Assembly: GCA_030144725.1 (NCBI GenBank)
Contig: JASKMD010000029.1
Coordinates: 7,451,070-7,515,069, forward strand
Length of the DNA stretch: 64,000 bases
Source: Haematococcus lacustris
Lineage: Eukaryota > Chlorophyta > Chlorophyceae > Chlamydomonadales > Haematococcaceae
Direction of reading: 5' to 3'
In this document: positions 12,690 to 21,850 of the stretch, piece after piece
Layout: the number at the start of each line of letters is the position of its first letter
How positions within the stretch are numbered: the first letter of the stretch is position 1
Program-made: the position numbers and the translations under genes
The notes under the pieces: generated by a model
The model's database searches: none
Told to the model about the DNA's origin: nothing
The model's input: only the letters and a program-made list of their open reading frames with translations

Positions 12690-12945
12690 AGGTGTGGTGT
12701 CATACGAACTGCCATGTGGCCAGCTCCGCAAATTGGGGAGCCCCACACTGGTCATTGTGCAGGAACTGGATCGGAGGGCTGTGTTGATCGACTTTTTTTT
12801 TTTTTTTTTTTTCGATTCGATTTAACCCTGACTGGAGCGGCTGGCCGTACAGCTCCGAGGCGATCACCGCAGGAACCAGCTCGCGAGGTGTAAAGGTAAA
12901 GCTAGGAAAGCCCTCGTCTACAATATAGCGAAACACTGTTATCAC
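12690..12945 (-). other. Exon-like block followed by a poly-T/poly-A run
   Basis: The minus strand reads FRYIVDEGFPSFTFTPRELV then PAVIASELYGQPLQSGLNRI, which looks coding. It runs into a run of about 22 thymines (plus strand, about 12792-12813) that would encode poly-lysine. The run could be an intronic homopolymer next to a splice site or an old poly-A tail. Family unknown. Confidence 0.25.
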
Positions 12946-13063
12946 AGGGAATTACTATTCAAGGCAGGCAACTAGCTGTCACTAAGACATCACAAGCAGG
13001 CCCTATCACTTGTCGCGCTCTATGCCTCTATCAATGTCTATCAATGTGGGAACTGTGGGAACT

Positions 13064-14683
13064 GCAGCCGTCTTGTCCCTCACTAGGGCCTCCATTTGAG
13101 CCGGATCAGAAGTACCCACTAGCAGCCACTAGCAGCCACTAACTAGACCCGACTCAAACAGTGTTATTGGGCTGTGTGGAGTAAACCCAGTGCACATGGC
13201 ACATGAGCCGCCTACCACCTACACTATTGCCTGACCTGAGGGCTTTGATGTAGAGTTGGCATGACAAAACATGCACTAATTGTAAGCTGTTGACAGCTCA
13301 ACAAAGGGGGCACACATTACTGTGCCTCAGCAGGCTGTTGCTGCTGCTGCTGGGCCTTGGGGGGCTTGTCTCGCACCCGCTTGTAGCCCAGGCCAGGGTA
13401 CTCCTTGCCCTTGGCTGGCAGAGCTCCCTGGTCTGGCCAGTAGCACAGCTCCAGCGGCCGCCACCTGCTCTCCCCAATGCGCTGCATGTTCAATGCTGCA
13501 TTGCAGTCCCTGTCCAGCCACCTGCCTGGCTGTGGTGCTGGCTTGGCTTTGGCAGCCTTGCCCTTGCCCTTGCCCTTGGTGGGCTCAGCTGCTGGCTTGC
13601 TGCGCTTGGCTGGAGGGGGAGTGCTGGTCCCTGGATCTGAGGCTGCTGGCTGTGTGGCTGCCTGGCTGCTGCGTGGGGCCTGTGGGGGCTTGCGGGGGGC
13701 CACTACAGGGCACCACATCAGGCCCCGCACTGGCTGGCCACGCTCCTGGCTCCAGGCTGGGCGCACCAGGCGGGGTTCCACCTGCCCTGCTGGGGGCTTC
13801 CAGCCTGCAGGCCTTGTGGCACTGAGTTTGTCCAGCTCCTCCTCACAGGGCTGCTGGCCATTCACTGCTGAGCTGACCCGGCTGGTGCGGTGCTCATCCA
13901 CGAGCACCACCCTGCCTCGCCCCTGGCCTGCGCCCCTGGCCTGCGCCCCTGGGCCTGCACACCACCTTGCAGCAGGCTCGCAGCACCGCGTCAGCACCCC
14001 ACCCACCCCCAGTGCCAATGGTAGCTGCACCAAAGAACACCACCAGCTGCTTGGCATGCCCATGGCGTTTCATGGACACCTCCGCCATGTCCTCTTCCAA
14101 CTGCAGCCATGCACACAAGGCACACATGGTGGCTGACATGGTGGCACCGGGTTAGGCATGGTACAATCAAGTACTCAGTCCCTTACCCTCCCTCCCACAC
14201 ACCTACCCACCCACCCACCCTCACCTTGTTGAAGAACTGCTCCAGCGCCCGGTCCTGGGCTCCGTATAGCCTCAGCCGCTGCCGTGCCCACTTGGGGTCC
14301 GGTACACCTCCCACACCGCATCCCAGGTGGCCAGGGTGACGGTGATGTGCTTCAGGTTGGCCTCCAGGGAGGTGCCGGCTGAGCTTGCTGCTGCCAGGTG
14401 CTGGAGGTGGGGCTTGATTGGTGCTAGCCACCGATCAGTGTCACGGCGGGCATTGTTCAGGCCGCTAGCATGCTTCACCTGGCCCTTGGTCAGCTTCCAC
14501 CGGCGCAGCTGGTCTGCCATGAGCTGGCCTGTTGCTGGATTCCACACCCCAGAGGCTGCGCTGACTGCAGAAGCTAACCACCCTTACAGTGTTGCCACCT
14601 CATGTCCCATGTCCCAGTGCGATGGGCGGTGGCCTCTGCAAGCAACTTGGGTTTTCCGTGACAATATACGGTTGTGTGACGAA
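13064..14683 (-). mobile_element. Fanzor lineage A element, 5'-deleted copy
   Basis: Read on the minus strand, this copy has the conserved 5' hairpin end at about 14655-14683, a large deletion, the C-terminal two-thirds of the Fanzor gene, and the conserved 3' noncoding end (13064-13316) that stops at the GAGGGACAAG-type terminus. No target duplication could be found. A short tract of telomere-like CCCTAA units lies directly against its 5' end. Confidence 0.85.
13317..14560 (-). pseudogene. Fanzor (TnpB-like) nuclease relic, lineage A
   Basis: The exons are about 14225-14560 and 13317-14100, separated by a GT-AG intron at 14101-14224 that also exists in the other copies. The first exon begins inside the RuvC-I region (VWNPATGQLM) but lacks the catalytic IDPG block, which is deleted. 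The second carries the RuvC-II block [14 protein letters not shown], the GLMWC block, a basic Lys/Pro linker, and the RuvC-III block [18 protein letters not shown], with the stop at 13317. There is a frameshift just after DAVWEVY and a second frame change at a 13-bp tandem repeat before RuvC-II. With RuvC-I gone it cannot cut DNA. Confidence 0.88.
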
Positions 14684-14698
14684 TTTCGGGTTAGCAAG

Positions 14699-14735
14699 CT
14701 AACCCTAACCCTAACTCTAACCCTAACCCTAACCA
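14699..14735 (+). repeat. Short interstitial telomere-like tract (CCCTAA)n
   Basis: About six units of CCCTAA, one with a T substitution, lie directly outside the 5' end of the lineage A copy at 13.1-14.7 kb. Confidence 0.8.
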
Positions 14736-14986
14736 TGCTTGGCAGCCAGTTAGTCTTGTGTTGTAGGCCCTTCCAAGTTAGTGGCTTGGCAGGTGTCAAA
14801 CCTGGAGTCAGGTAGAAGGGTTTCAGAATCCCGGCTTAGGGCTAACATCAGTGATCCATCACACTTGCATTGAGGTGCCGCATGGCTTCAGATCTTTATC
14901 CCCTTCTGTTGCATCTCAGCACCAGCCCGCGCCGCTGCCATCCCCGAACCATGGCTGCCTACATGTGCTACCTGACCTGACCTGAC

Positions 14987-15740
14987 ATGCAAGTGGAGAA
15001 TGGGATGAAGTGGGTGTCACGCCAGCACTACGGCGAGGAGAGGGGAGTGGCGGTGTTCTTGGGAGCGGGCAACTTCAGCCAGGGTGGGTGGAAGGCGGGG
15101 GCGATGCGGGATGGGTTCCGCAAGGTGGTGGAGCCTAGCAGGCCCAGCATGGACGACAGGCGTGACAGGCTTGTGATCATGGATGAGCTACGCACCAGCC
15201 ATGTCAGCTCGTTCGTGCATGCCCGCCAGCCTTGTGAGCTGCACTTGCCACGTGATTGGCCTAGGCCCGTAGACTGGGTATCCCCAGAAGGCCAGGTCAA
15301 GCAGCGGCTGGTGCGCCCAGCCTGGAGCCTGCGGCATGCTAAGTATGTGCGAGGCTTGCAATGGTGCCCATAGGTGCCGTTTAAACCCCCTCCCCCTCCC
15401 CTAGCCTTGGAGCCACCTCCCCCTCCCCCTGCCCAGGACCAGCCCCCCCTGCTCCACCTGGCCCAGTGAAAAGACCCCAGGCCCAGGGGGGGGAGGGTGG
15501 GGCAGGTGGCTTGACCGGGACACCAACGGCTGCCTGAACTTCCAGCGCATTGGGGGAAGCATGCAACACCCACTGGAGCTGTGCAGCTTGACGGACCAGG
15601 AGGCTCTGCCCACCGTCCGCAAGGAGTACCAGCAGGGCTACAAGCGGGTCAATGACCGGCTGCCCAAGGGCAGGCAGCGGCTGCACCGGGGTGCAGAGTA
15701 TCGGCTGGGCAATGATGGCCGGGACTACATCAATGCATAG
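14987..15740 (+). pseudogene. Fanzor lineage B, C-terminal half, possibly still spliced in frame
   Basis: The first block runs from about 14987 and carries RuvC-II as RLVIMDELRTSHVSSFVHAR, then LVRPAWSLRHAKYVRGLQW. In the genomic frame a TAG follows at 15371. A GT-AG intron at 15364-15505 would remove that stop and join in phase to WLDRDTNGCLNFQRIGGSMQ, the RuvC-III block, and on to a stop at 15740. RuvC-III here has NGCLN in place of NAALN. The N-terminal half and RuvC-I are absent upstream, where lineage A and telomere-like sequence begin, so the gene is truncated. Residue identity to lineage A is clear in motifs but low elsewhere (different linker and C-terminus), so I treat it as a separate lineage. 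Confidence 0.82.
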
Positions 15741-16169
15741 GCCCTAAGTAGTTTACACAGGCTGTTAACCTTACAGTAGTGCCTAAGCGTGCCACCGGTG
15801 TGGGGTTGGCAATCATCAAGGGTGCGACCGAGGTTGCTTCAATCTGAGTGTAGTAGGCTACCCCTCCCATTGAACGACCACGTAAGGGACATTTGACTTT
15901 GCGGCGTGCCTGGTGAGAGTTGAGTTGTCATTTTAACGCGGAACGCCTTATCTTTGCGTCCCGCTTGCGCCTGCGCGCCCGAGCTGCTGGCACCCACGGT
16001 GACCGGCAACCTGCCAGGCACGCGAACGGTTCCGCTCTGCGCGATATGCCTCTCAAGAGCTGCTCCGCAACACCCACAACGCAAGATGCAGAGTTCGCCG
16101 CTGCGGTACACTGCGGTACACTTTACGCATGGAGCCCAGTTTTCTCAACATCATCTTACACAGCCAGCT

Positions 16170-18172
16170 CAGTCGCACTCTGCCTGCTCATTCAGATGCT
16201 CCAGTACGATGTATCGTAGGTCAGCACGCAAAGTGTTGGCTGGCACATGCAACCCCACTGCCTTGCAATACTCGTTTAACATCTTCACGCTCAGCTTCTT
16301 GCCCAAGGTGCACAGCTGCATCACGCTGTCTGGTGCAAATGAGCACAGAAGGGTGAGGAACTCGTCGTCCCAATGTTCGTCATCCCTCTTCTGATCGAAC
16401 ATGGGCATGGCCTCAAAGGGCTTAGTGATGGTGGGCTTCATACACACACCCCTTGGTGCGGGGGTCATGCATTGGGCACATGCACATGCAGTCTGTGACC
16501 ACTCGACCTGGATCCCTGCAGCAGGAAAGAAGCAGCTGTGCATGCTCATAGAGCCGGGGATGGATGATGCAAAGGCATGTGCATCCCGCTGTGGAGCACT
16601 GCAAAGCTCGTGCACGGTGAGCCTTGCTGGGGTCAGCAGCAGTAGCTGCCTTGTGATATGCATTGCAATGCTGCACAAACCCCAATGCATTGCACTTCCC
16701 AACACGATCTGCCAGGATCTCACCCCTCAGCCACTGCTTCATCACCCCTCCCTCTGAATCATGCCTGCCCTTGAAGTGTGCTGTAGCCCCATAGCTCCAC
16801 CACACTGGCACGCTGAACCTCTGTGCCATGCCCCAATGCTGTCGCATGGCTGGGGCGCCCTTGAACTGCCCTTCACACCCATCAGACCACATGTACAACT
16901 GCCTCATGTCCATGTCATGCTCTGCCAGCAAATAACACACCACCTGGTTTACTGCTGCTTGGGTAATGGCTGCCGACTGGTCCTTCCCATCTGTCATCAC
17001 ATACACGGTCTGCTCATAGTAGGCCCCCTCTTTGTTCTTGAAGTATGCACACGCCACGAGAATGCCTATCTGCTGCGCATGCCAGTGCTCTGACATGATC
17101 TCAACGCTGCGCTCAACAGTCAGCTTCTCTGACCAATCACAAAAATGACCACCCTCCCATCCTGGCCTGCCTTGACGGCCTCACGGTGCTCACGGAAAAC
17201 CTGCAGCTGATGATGTGCCAACCGGTGGTGCTTGATGTACTGTGGCATCTGCTTGTTCAGCATGCCAACAGCATCATTCAAGCTCACCCTCATGCACTAC
17301 AGCTCAACCGGCCGGCTGCCTACAGCTGATGCATACGGCTTTCCATACTGACGCACAGTGAGCATGACGCTGCCATCTGCATCTGGCTGCAGCTGTAGCC
17401 TGCGCGACTTGCAATGGAGGCATGTGCGCAAAGAGCAGGCAAGCCTAGGCTGTTGGCCAAGCTCACAAGGACACAAGAACAACTGTCGCATAGCTGTGCC
17501 GCTTAGGGGCTGGGTTTTGCTGGGAGGTGGTGGGACGGGGAGGGGGGAGGGGGGAGGGAGGGGAGGGGGTGAAGGCAGCGGGACAGGCGGAAGGCCAGGA
17601 GGGGAGAGAGGAGGGGAGAAGGGTGGAGGAAGGGTGGAAGGGCGGAGGGGTGGGGAAGGGTGGGGGAAGGGTGGGGGAGAAGGGTGCAAGGGTGGAGAAT
17701 GGGTGCTGATCCGCTGGGGTGGAGGGGTGGGGAAGGGTGGGGGAAGGGTGGGGAAGGGTGGGGGAAGGGTGGGGGAGAAGGGTGGGGGGGCCAGCCAAGG
17801 CTGACGCTCTTGCTCCGCTTGCCACCTATGTGCCTGCTGCTCAAATTCACCAAGGGGGTCAATGAAGGGAGAGGCAGCTGCGGTGAGGGATTCGACCTCC
17901 TCCTCAGCAACAGGGGGGGCAATACCCCCTTGATGGGGGGGCGGCTGAGGGGCAGCGCCTGCTGCACCCGCGGGGGCAGCTAGGAGGGCAGCAACAGCTG
18001 CAACGGGAGGTTGTCCAGGTTGCAACAGGTCTTGCACACACACACTTGCCGTTGTGATGCCGTCAGGCGTGCCACCCATGGCGGCCTCAGCCTGACAAAC
18101 GCGCTGAGGCTGACACGCATGCTGGGTGGCTGCTGCAGTTGTCCTCCTTGCAGATGCTGATTCTACCGCCAT
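16170..18172 (-). pseudogene. DDE-type transposase, frameshifted, with proline-rich N-terminal region
   Basis: In order on the minus strand: a frame at 17297-18172 with a long proline tract and a Cys-rich LCPCELGQQPRLACSLRTCL segment; a first acidic block near 17120 (DWSEKLTVERSVEIMSEHWH); LYMWSDGCEGQFKGAPAMRQ (about 16870); and FKGRHDSEGGVMKQWL (about 16770), giving a plausible D, D, D/E set. A last part around 16170-16450 (MFDQKRDDEHWDDEFL, then KLSVKMLNEYCKAVGLHV) lies in another frame. One-base frame changes near 17130 and near 16450 break the gene unless small introns remove them. The blocks match the kind of transposase-like protein known from protist and invertebrate elements; the exact family is not recognised. 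Confidence 0.7.
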
Positions 18173-18376
18173 TGCTCCTCCAAGTGTTGCTGCTCGTTAT
18201 CAAACTCTAGCCACATCACCAACAGTGAGCTCTCAAAGAAACGCCTGGTCTCGTTCACAAGTGTGCGCTCGTCGTCCCTGTGGTGCAAGCACCACACACA
18301 CAAGCACACGCAAGCACTCATGCAGCAAAACGTGTGGCTGGGGCACATTAGCGGTTGCATTGCATGTGGCACATGC

Positions 18377-18676
18377 ATGCATTCATGCACAGTCAGCGGT
18401 GCACGTTCATGCACATTCATGCACAGTCAGCGGTGCACATTCATGCACAGTCAGCGGTGCACATTCATGCACAGTCAGCGGTGCACATTCATGCACAGTC
18501 AGCGGTGCACATTCATGCACAGTCAGCGGTGCACATTCATGCACAGTCAGCGGTGCACATTCATGCACAGTCAGCGGTGCACATTCATGCACAGTCAGCG
18601 GTGCACATTCATGCACAGTCAGCGGTGCACATTCATGCACAGTCAGCGGTGCACATTCATGCAAGTCAGCGGTGCA
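18377..18676 (+). repeat. 24-bp tandem array inside the DDE transposon
   Basis: About 11 to 12 near-identical 24-bp units of GCACATTCATGCACAGTCAG plus CGGT. The unit length is a multiple of three, so every forward frame stays open and encodes an 8-residue repeat (for example CTFMHSQR). That explains the long open frames here, which I do not regard as genes. Confidence 0.95.
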
Positions 18677-18699
18677 AACTCCAGGCGGCCAAGCAGTAC

Positions 18700-20154
18700 C
18701 TCAGCATCTTGCAGTGTTGACACCTTGCTATCAGGCTGTGACCGCAGAAGGCGCAAGAGTGTGGGTACTTGCTGTATCTGCTGGAGAACTTCAGCAGCAA
18801 TTGCCCTGCAGCCAAAGGACCAAAGGAGCAAAGAAGGGCAAGACAGTTCAGCGATGGCCATAGCCAGGGCAAGGCTGGTGCAAGGCCGGGCTGGTGCAGG
18901 TCAGGGCTGAGGAGTGAAAAGCGCACCTTGCGGTGGCCCAGTCCTGCTGTTGCTTGGGCATGCTTGGGGGCATGGTCTGCTTGTCCTGCTCCACAGTGGT
19001 GTGTCTGCATGACACCACACACAGGAGTGGGACGAGTGGTGCTACCACCAGGGTGCTAGGTTAAATGGTGCTCATGTTGTTCAGCTGGCTTGCCATGTCA
19101 GCCCATCATCCAGCAGGGGCACTCACATGATGGGCTGTTGCTCCACGGCAGGTGAGGTCATAGGGTTGGTGGCAGGCCTGGTGAGGATGGAGAGCCCCGG
19201 TAGGTGCAACAGTGCCGGCAGGGCCGGGTGGTGCTGGCTGGACCCCTGCAACTGGGACTGTGATGGGTGCGATCTGAGAGATGGCTGAGGCAGGGCGCAT
19301 GGGCTGGCCCAGGCTGTGCAGGTGCTTGCGTGGGTGTGGAGCTGAGAGGGGCCATGGGCTGGAGCTGGCTGGCTGGCTCCTGCCCCCGCAGCTGCTGGCC
19401 CACGGCATGCGCGGCCGCAGCAGCCTCAGCACATGTTCTGTGGGCCAGTGGAACCTGTTGAGGCTCCAGGTTGCTGCAGGCCCTGATGACTTCAGACATC
19501 ATGGCTGTGACCTGGCCAATGGCTGTGTGGCTGCGTCCGGAGCTGTAGAAAGCTGCCTCCCCCTCCAGATGGATCTCCACCCAGCCTGTGCTGCCAGCTG
19601 GCGTACACGTTGCACAACACGCACAGCGGGCAGCATGGCCCCCCTTCCGTCTGTAGGGGTGGGATTTGGAGGACAAGCCCATGCCTGCAGGCATGTGCAC
19701 ACGCCAGCTCCTAAAACCCCTCTTGATAATTGGAGACAATAGATGAGAAGTTGGCAGGGGGTCCACAGTGAGTTCCCTAACCAGTGACGCAAGGCTGGAG
19801 AGTTCGATTGAGTTCGATGGTCGTGAGACCAGCATCAGCAGAGTGGGCAGCATGGAGGAGGGTTTGCCACCTTTTGGAGCCTAATCCACAAGGGATTGAT
19901 GTAGCTGCCACTGCTGTGCTCCTACTGTGGTCTCCTCCAAGTTTCAGAGCCCCTGAGCCAGCGCATGTTGGTCACGATGTTGGACATGAAGTCGGGCTCC
20001 TCGCACATCGCGTATTAACCATCGCGTTAAACAGGGACTCACTGCTACTGGGTCGACGTACATCAAGTCCGCAGGCACGGTAGGGTCGGATACCCGGCAA
20101 CATGCCTGACCAGCTCAGCGTGTGGCTTAGCGCGGCCGCATTCCGACGCTTCAA
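18700..20154 (-). other. Transposon interior with undefined open frames
   Basis: Several minus-strand frames (19158-19853 is the longest, 231 codons, Ala/Pro/Ser-rich) could be upstream exons of the transposase, but none has a motif that I recognise. The segment near 19440-19620 (VTAMMSEVIRACSNLEPQQV, WVEIHLEGEAAFYSSGRSHT) has the most protein-like composition. Confidence 0.3.
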
Positions 20155-20398
20155 TCCGCGTGTACATCCGTGCAGAAATGAGCCCGGAAAAGCCGTTGTC
20201 CCTTATCGTTAGGGGGGTTGGTTGTTCAATGGGAGGGGTAGCCAGTAGCTGAGTAAGATTATCCACAGTCAAACATATTGTTCCTTGTCGGGTGAGTTTT
20301 GTTTGTCTGGCTGCATGTGGGGCTATATGCTGACGTTTTGGCAACGAGCTCTTGCGCGGGATCAAAGCATTCACAGCGCGGGTGGGCGCATCTGTTGC

Positions 20399-20694
20399 GC
20401 AAGAGAATGCGGAGGTGGCTTGGCCTCGGACTCATCATCCTCGGACTCGCAGCTGTGGGTAGGTACTGCGCGCGCCGAGTTGCGCGCTTGCGCACTACGC
20501 GCATGGTGCCCAGCAGACAGCAGAAGTCGGACAGCAGCTAGTCCCATCCACAGCACGGGTTGCATGGCACGCTGGGTTGGGCTGGCCTGCTGCAAGGCCA
20601 GTAGCCCATGCTACAGATGCAAGTGTCAGGGGGAGGGTGGGGCCAGGCTGTACCACAGTTGGCAGTGTGGGGGCCTCATGCTTGCAGCTGTGCT
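20399..20694. repeat. 296-bp inverted duplication, arm 2
   Basis: This is the reverse complement of 12077-12372. On the plus strand it carries the same small hydrophobic peptide frame. It lies about 155 bp outside the right end of the DDE transposon. Confidence 0.9.
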
Positions 20695-20760
20695 TTTCTG
20701 GGCTGTTAGGGCTGACAGGGCGAGGATGTAGCACGCAAGCCCAGATGCAAGTGCAATAGC

Positions 20761-21139
20761 TATAGGCGCAGATTCAGTTGTTGCAACATGCTTTGTTTAC
20801 GCAGATCAGGCGTAAGGATTAGAGAGCTTTTGCTGATGCAATGTCTCTTAAACACGCATGTTTGAATTTTCAAACGGTTCTTAAACAGCGAAAAGTGCAC
20901 CTTAAACAGCGAAAAGCGCACCTTAAACAGCCCTCACCCCCTATTATGGCCTCCTAAATGAGCCGTAAATGAGTCTTTAAACGCTAGTAACACCCAACTA
21001 CAGTCCTATAGCCTATAATTATAGCTTTTTATAGGAATCCGAGCCAACTACAATTATATGGGCGTACCCTATTTATAACTCATTAGCTTGTATGGTTCTG
21101 AATGGTCATGGTTGTGAGTCGTGAGTCAAACTGCATGGG
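20761..21139. other. AT-richer spacer with short internal repeats, no gene seen
   Basis: It contains direct repeats of a CCTTAAACAGCGAAAAG-type motif around 20880-20930 and otherwise nothing recognisable. Confidence 0.5.
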
Positions 21140-21800
21140 TGTATACCTTGGCTGCTGCAGTTGGTAATCCGTCACACAACCTTGGCCGCTGCTTAAGCGT
21201 TACACAACCGTGAAAAAACCGTGAAAACCCAAGTTGCTTGCAGAGGCCACCGCCCGTCGCACTTCGCATCGCGTGATGGCTAAGAAGAAGCACAAGAAGA
21301 ACCCGGGAAAGAACCAGAAAGGTGCGTGTCCCCAGCCGACTGTGAGCTTCGTGAGTTACGCGCTGTGTCTGAACATGCAGCGCATTGGGGAGAGTAGGTG
21401 GCGTCCACTGGAGCTGTGCTACTAGCCAAACCAGGGAGCTCTGCCAGCCAAGGGCAAAGAGTACCCTGGCCTGGGCTACAAGCGGCTGCGAGATGAGCCT
21501 CCCAAGGCCCAGGAGCAGCAGCAGCCTGCTGAGGCACAGTTATGTGTGTGTCACCCCATCTGAGCTGTCATCAGCTTACAATTAGTGCATGTTTTGTCAT
21601 GCCAACTCTACATCATAGCCCTCGGGTCAGGCAATAGTGTAGGTGGTAGGCGGCTCATGTGCCATGTGCACTGGGTTTACTCCACACAGCCCAATAACAC
21701 CATTTGAGTCGGGTCACTATTGCCCACTAGTATATTCCCGGTAGTGGCTGCTAGTGGGTACTACTGATCCGGCTCAAATGGAGGCCCTAGTGAGGGACAA
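21140..21800 (+). mobile_element. Internally deleted Fanzor-lineage-A element
   Basis: This copy keeps the 5' end and the first Fanzor exon (ATG at 21276; [20 protein letters not shown]), then jumps within the codons that follow to the last coding block [17 protein letters not shown], where an early TAG sits, and continues into the conserved 3' noncoding end to about 21800. The deletion removes all three RuvC motifs. The 5' hairpin region carries a local duplication. It lies just beyond the 3' end of the MCRS1-like gene. Confidence 0.85.
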
Positions 21801-21850
21801 TGGGGTTGAAGTGCCGTTATTAAACATTGTGTTACTGAAGGGTCAACGTA

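Larger units (their letters stand above)
15856..20243 (-). mobile_element. 4.4-kb DDE transposon with 20-bp perfect inverted repeats and 4-bp duplication
   Basis: The element starts GGCTACCCCTCCCATTGAAC at 15856 and ends with its exact reverse complement at 20243; the similarity extends a few bases further inward. AGTA flanks it on both sides (15852-15855 and 20244-20247). A 4-bp duplication is typical of Sola elements among eukaryotic DNA transposons, but the transposase fragment is not diagnostic to me, so the superfamily is open. The cargo is a broken transposase, a proline-rich frame, a 24-bp tandem array and undefined open frames. Its flanks resemble sequence at 57.8 kb, which looks like a related unfilled site. 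Confidence 0.85.

Noticed and set aside
12786..12816. Poly-T run as proof of a retroposed gene
   Set aside because: No target duplication and no intronless copy of a known gene next to it; a plain homopolymer is as likely.
17358..17983. Gly/Glu-rich plus-strand frames
   Set aside because: They are complement shadows of the proline-rich minus-strand transposon frame.
18377..18676. Possible CRISPR array
   Set aside because: The units are contiguous with no variable spacers, and the genome is eukaryotic.
18263..18910. Cys-Thr-Phe-Met-His-Ser-Gln-Arg repeat protein
   Set aside because: It is caused by the 24-bp array and present in all frames, with no start context or neighbouring exon support.
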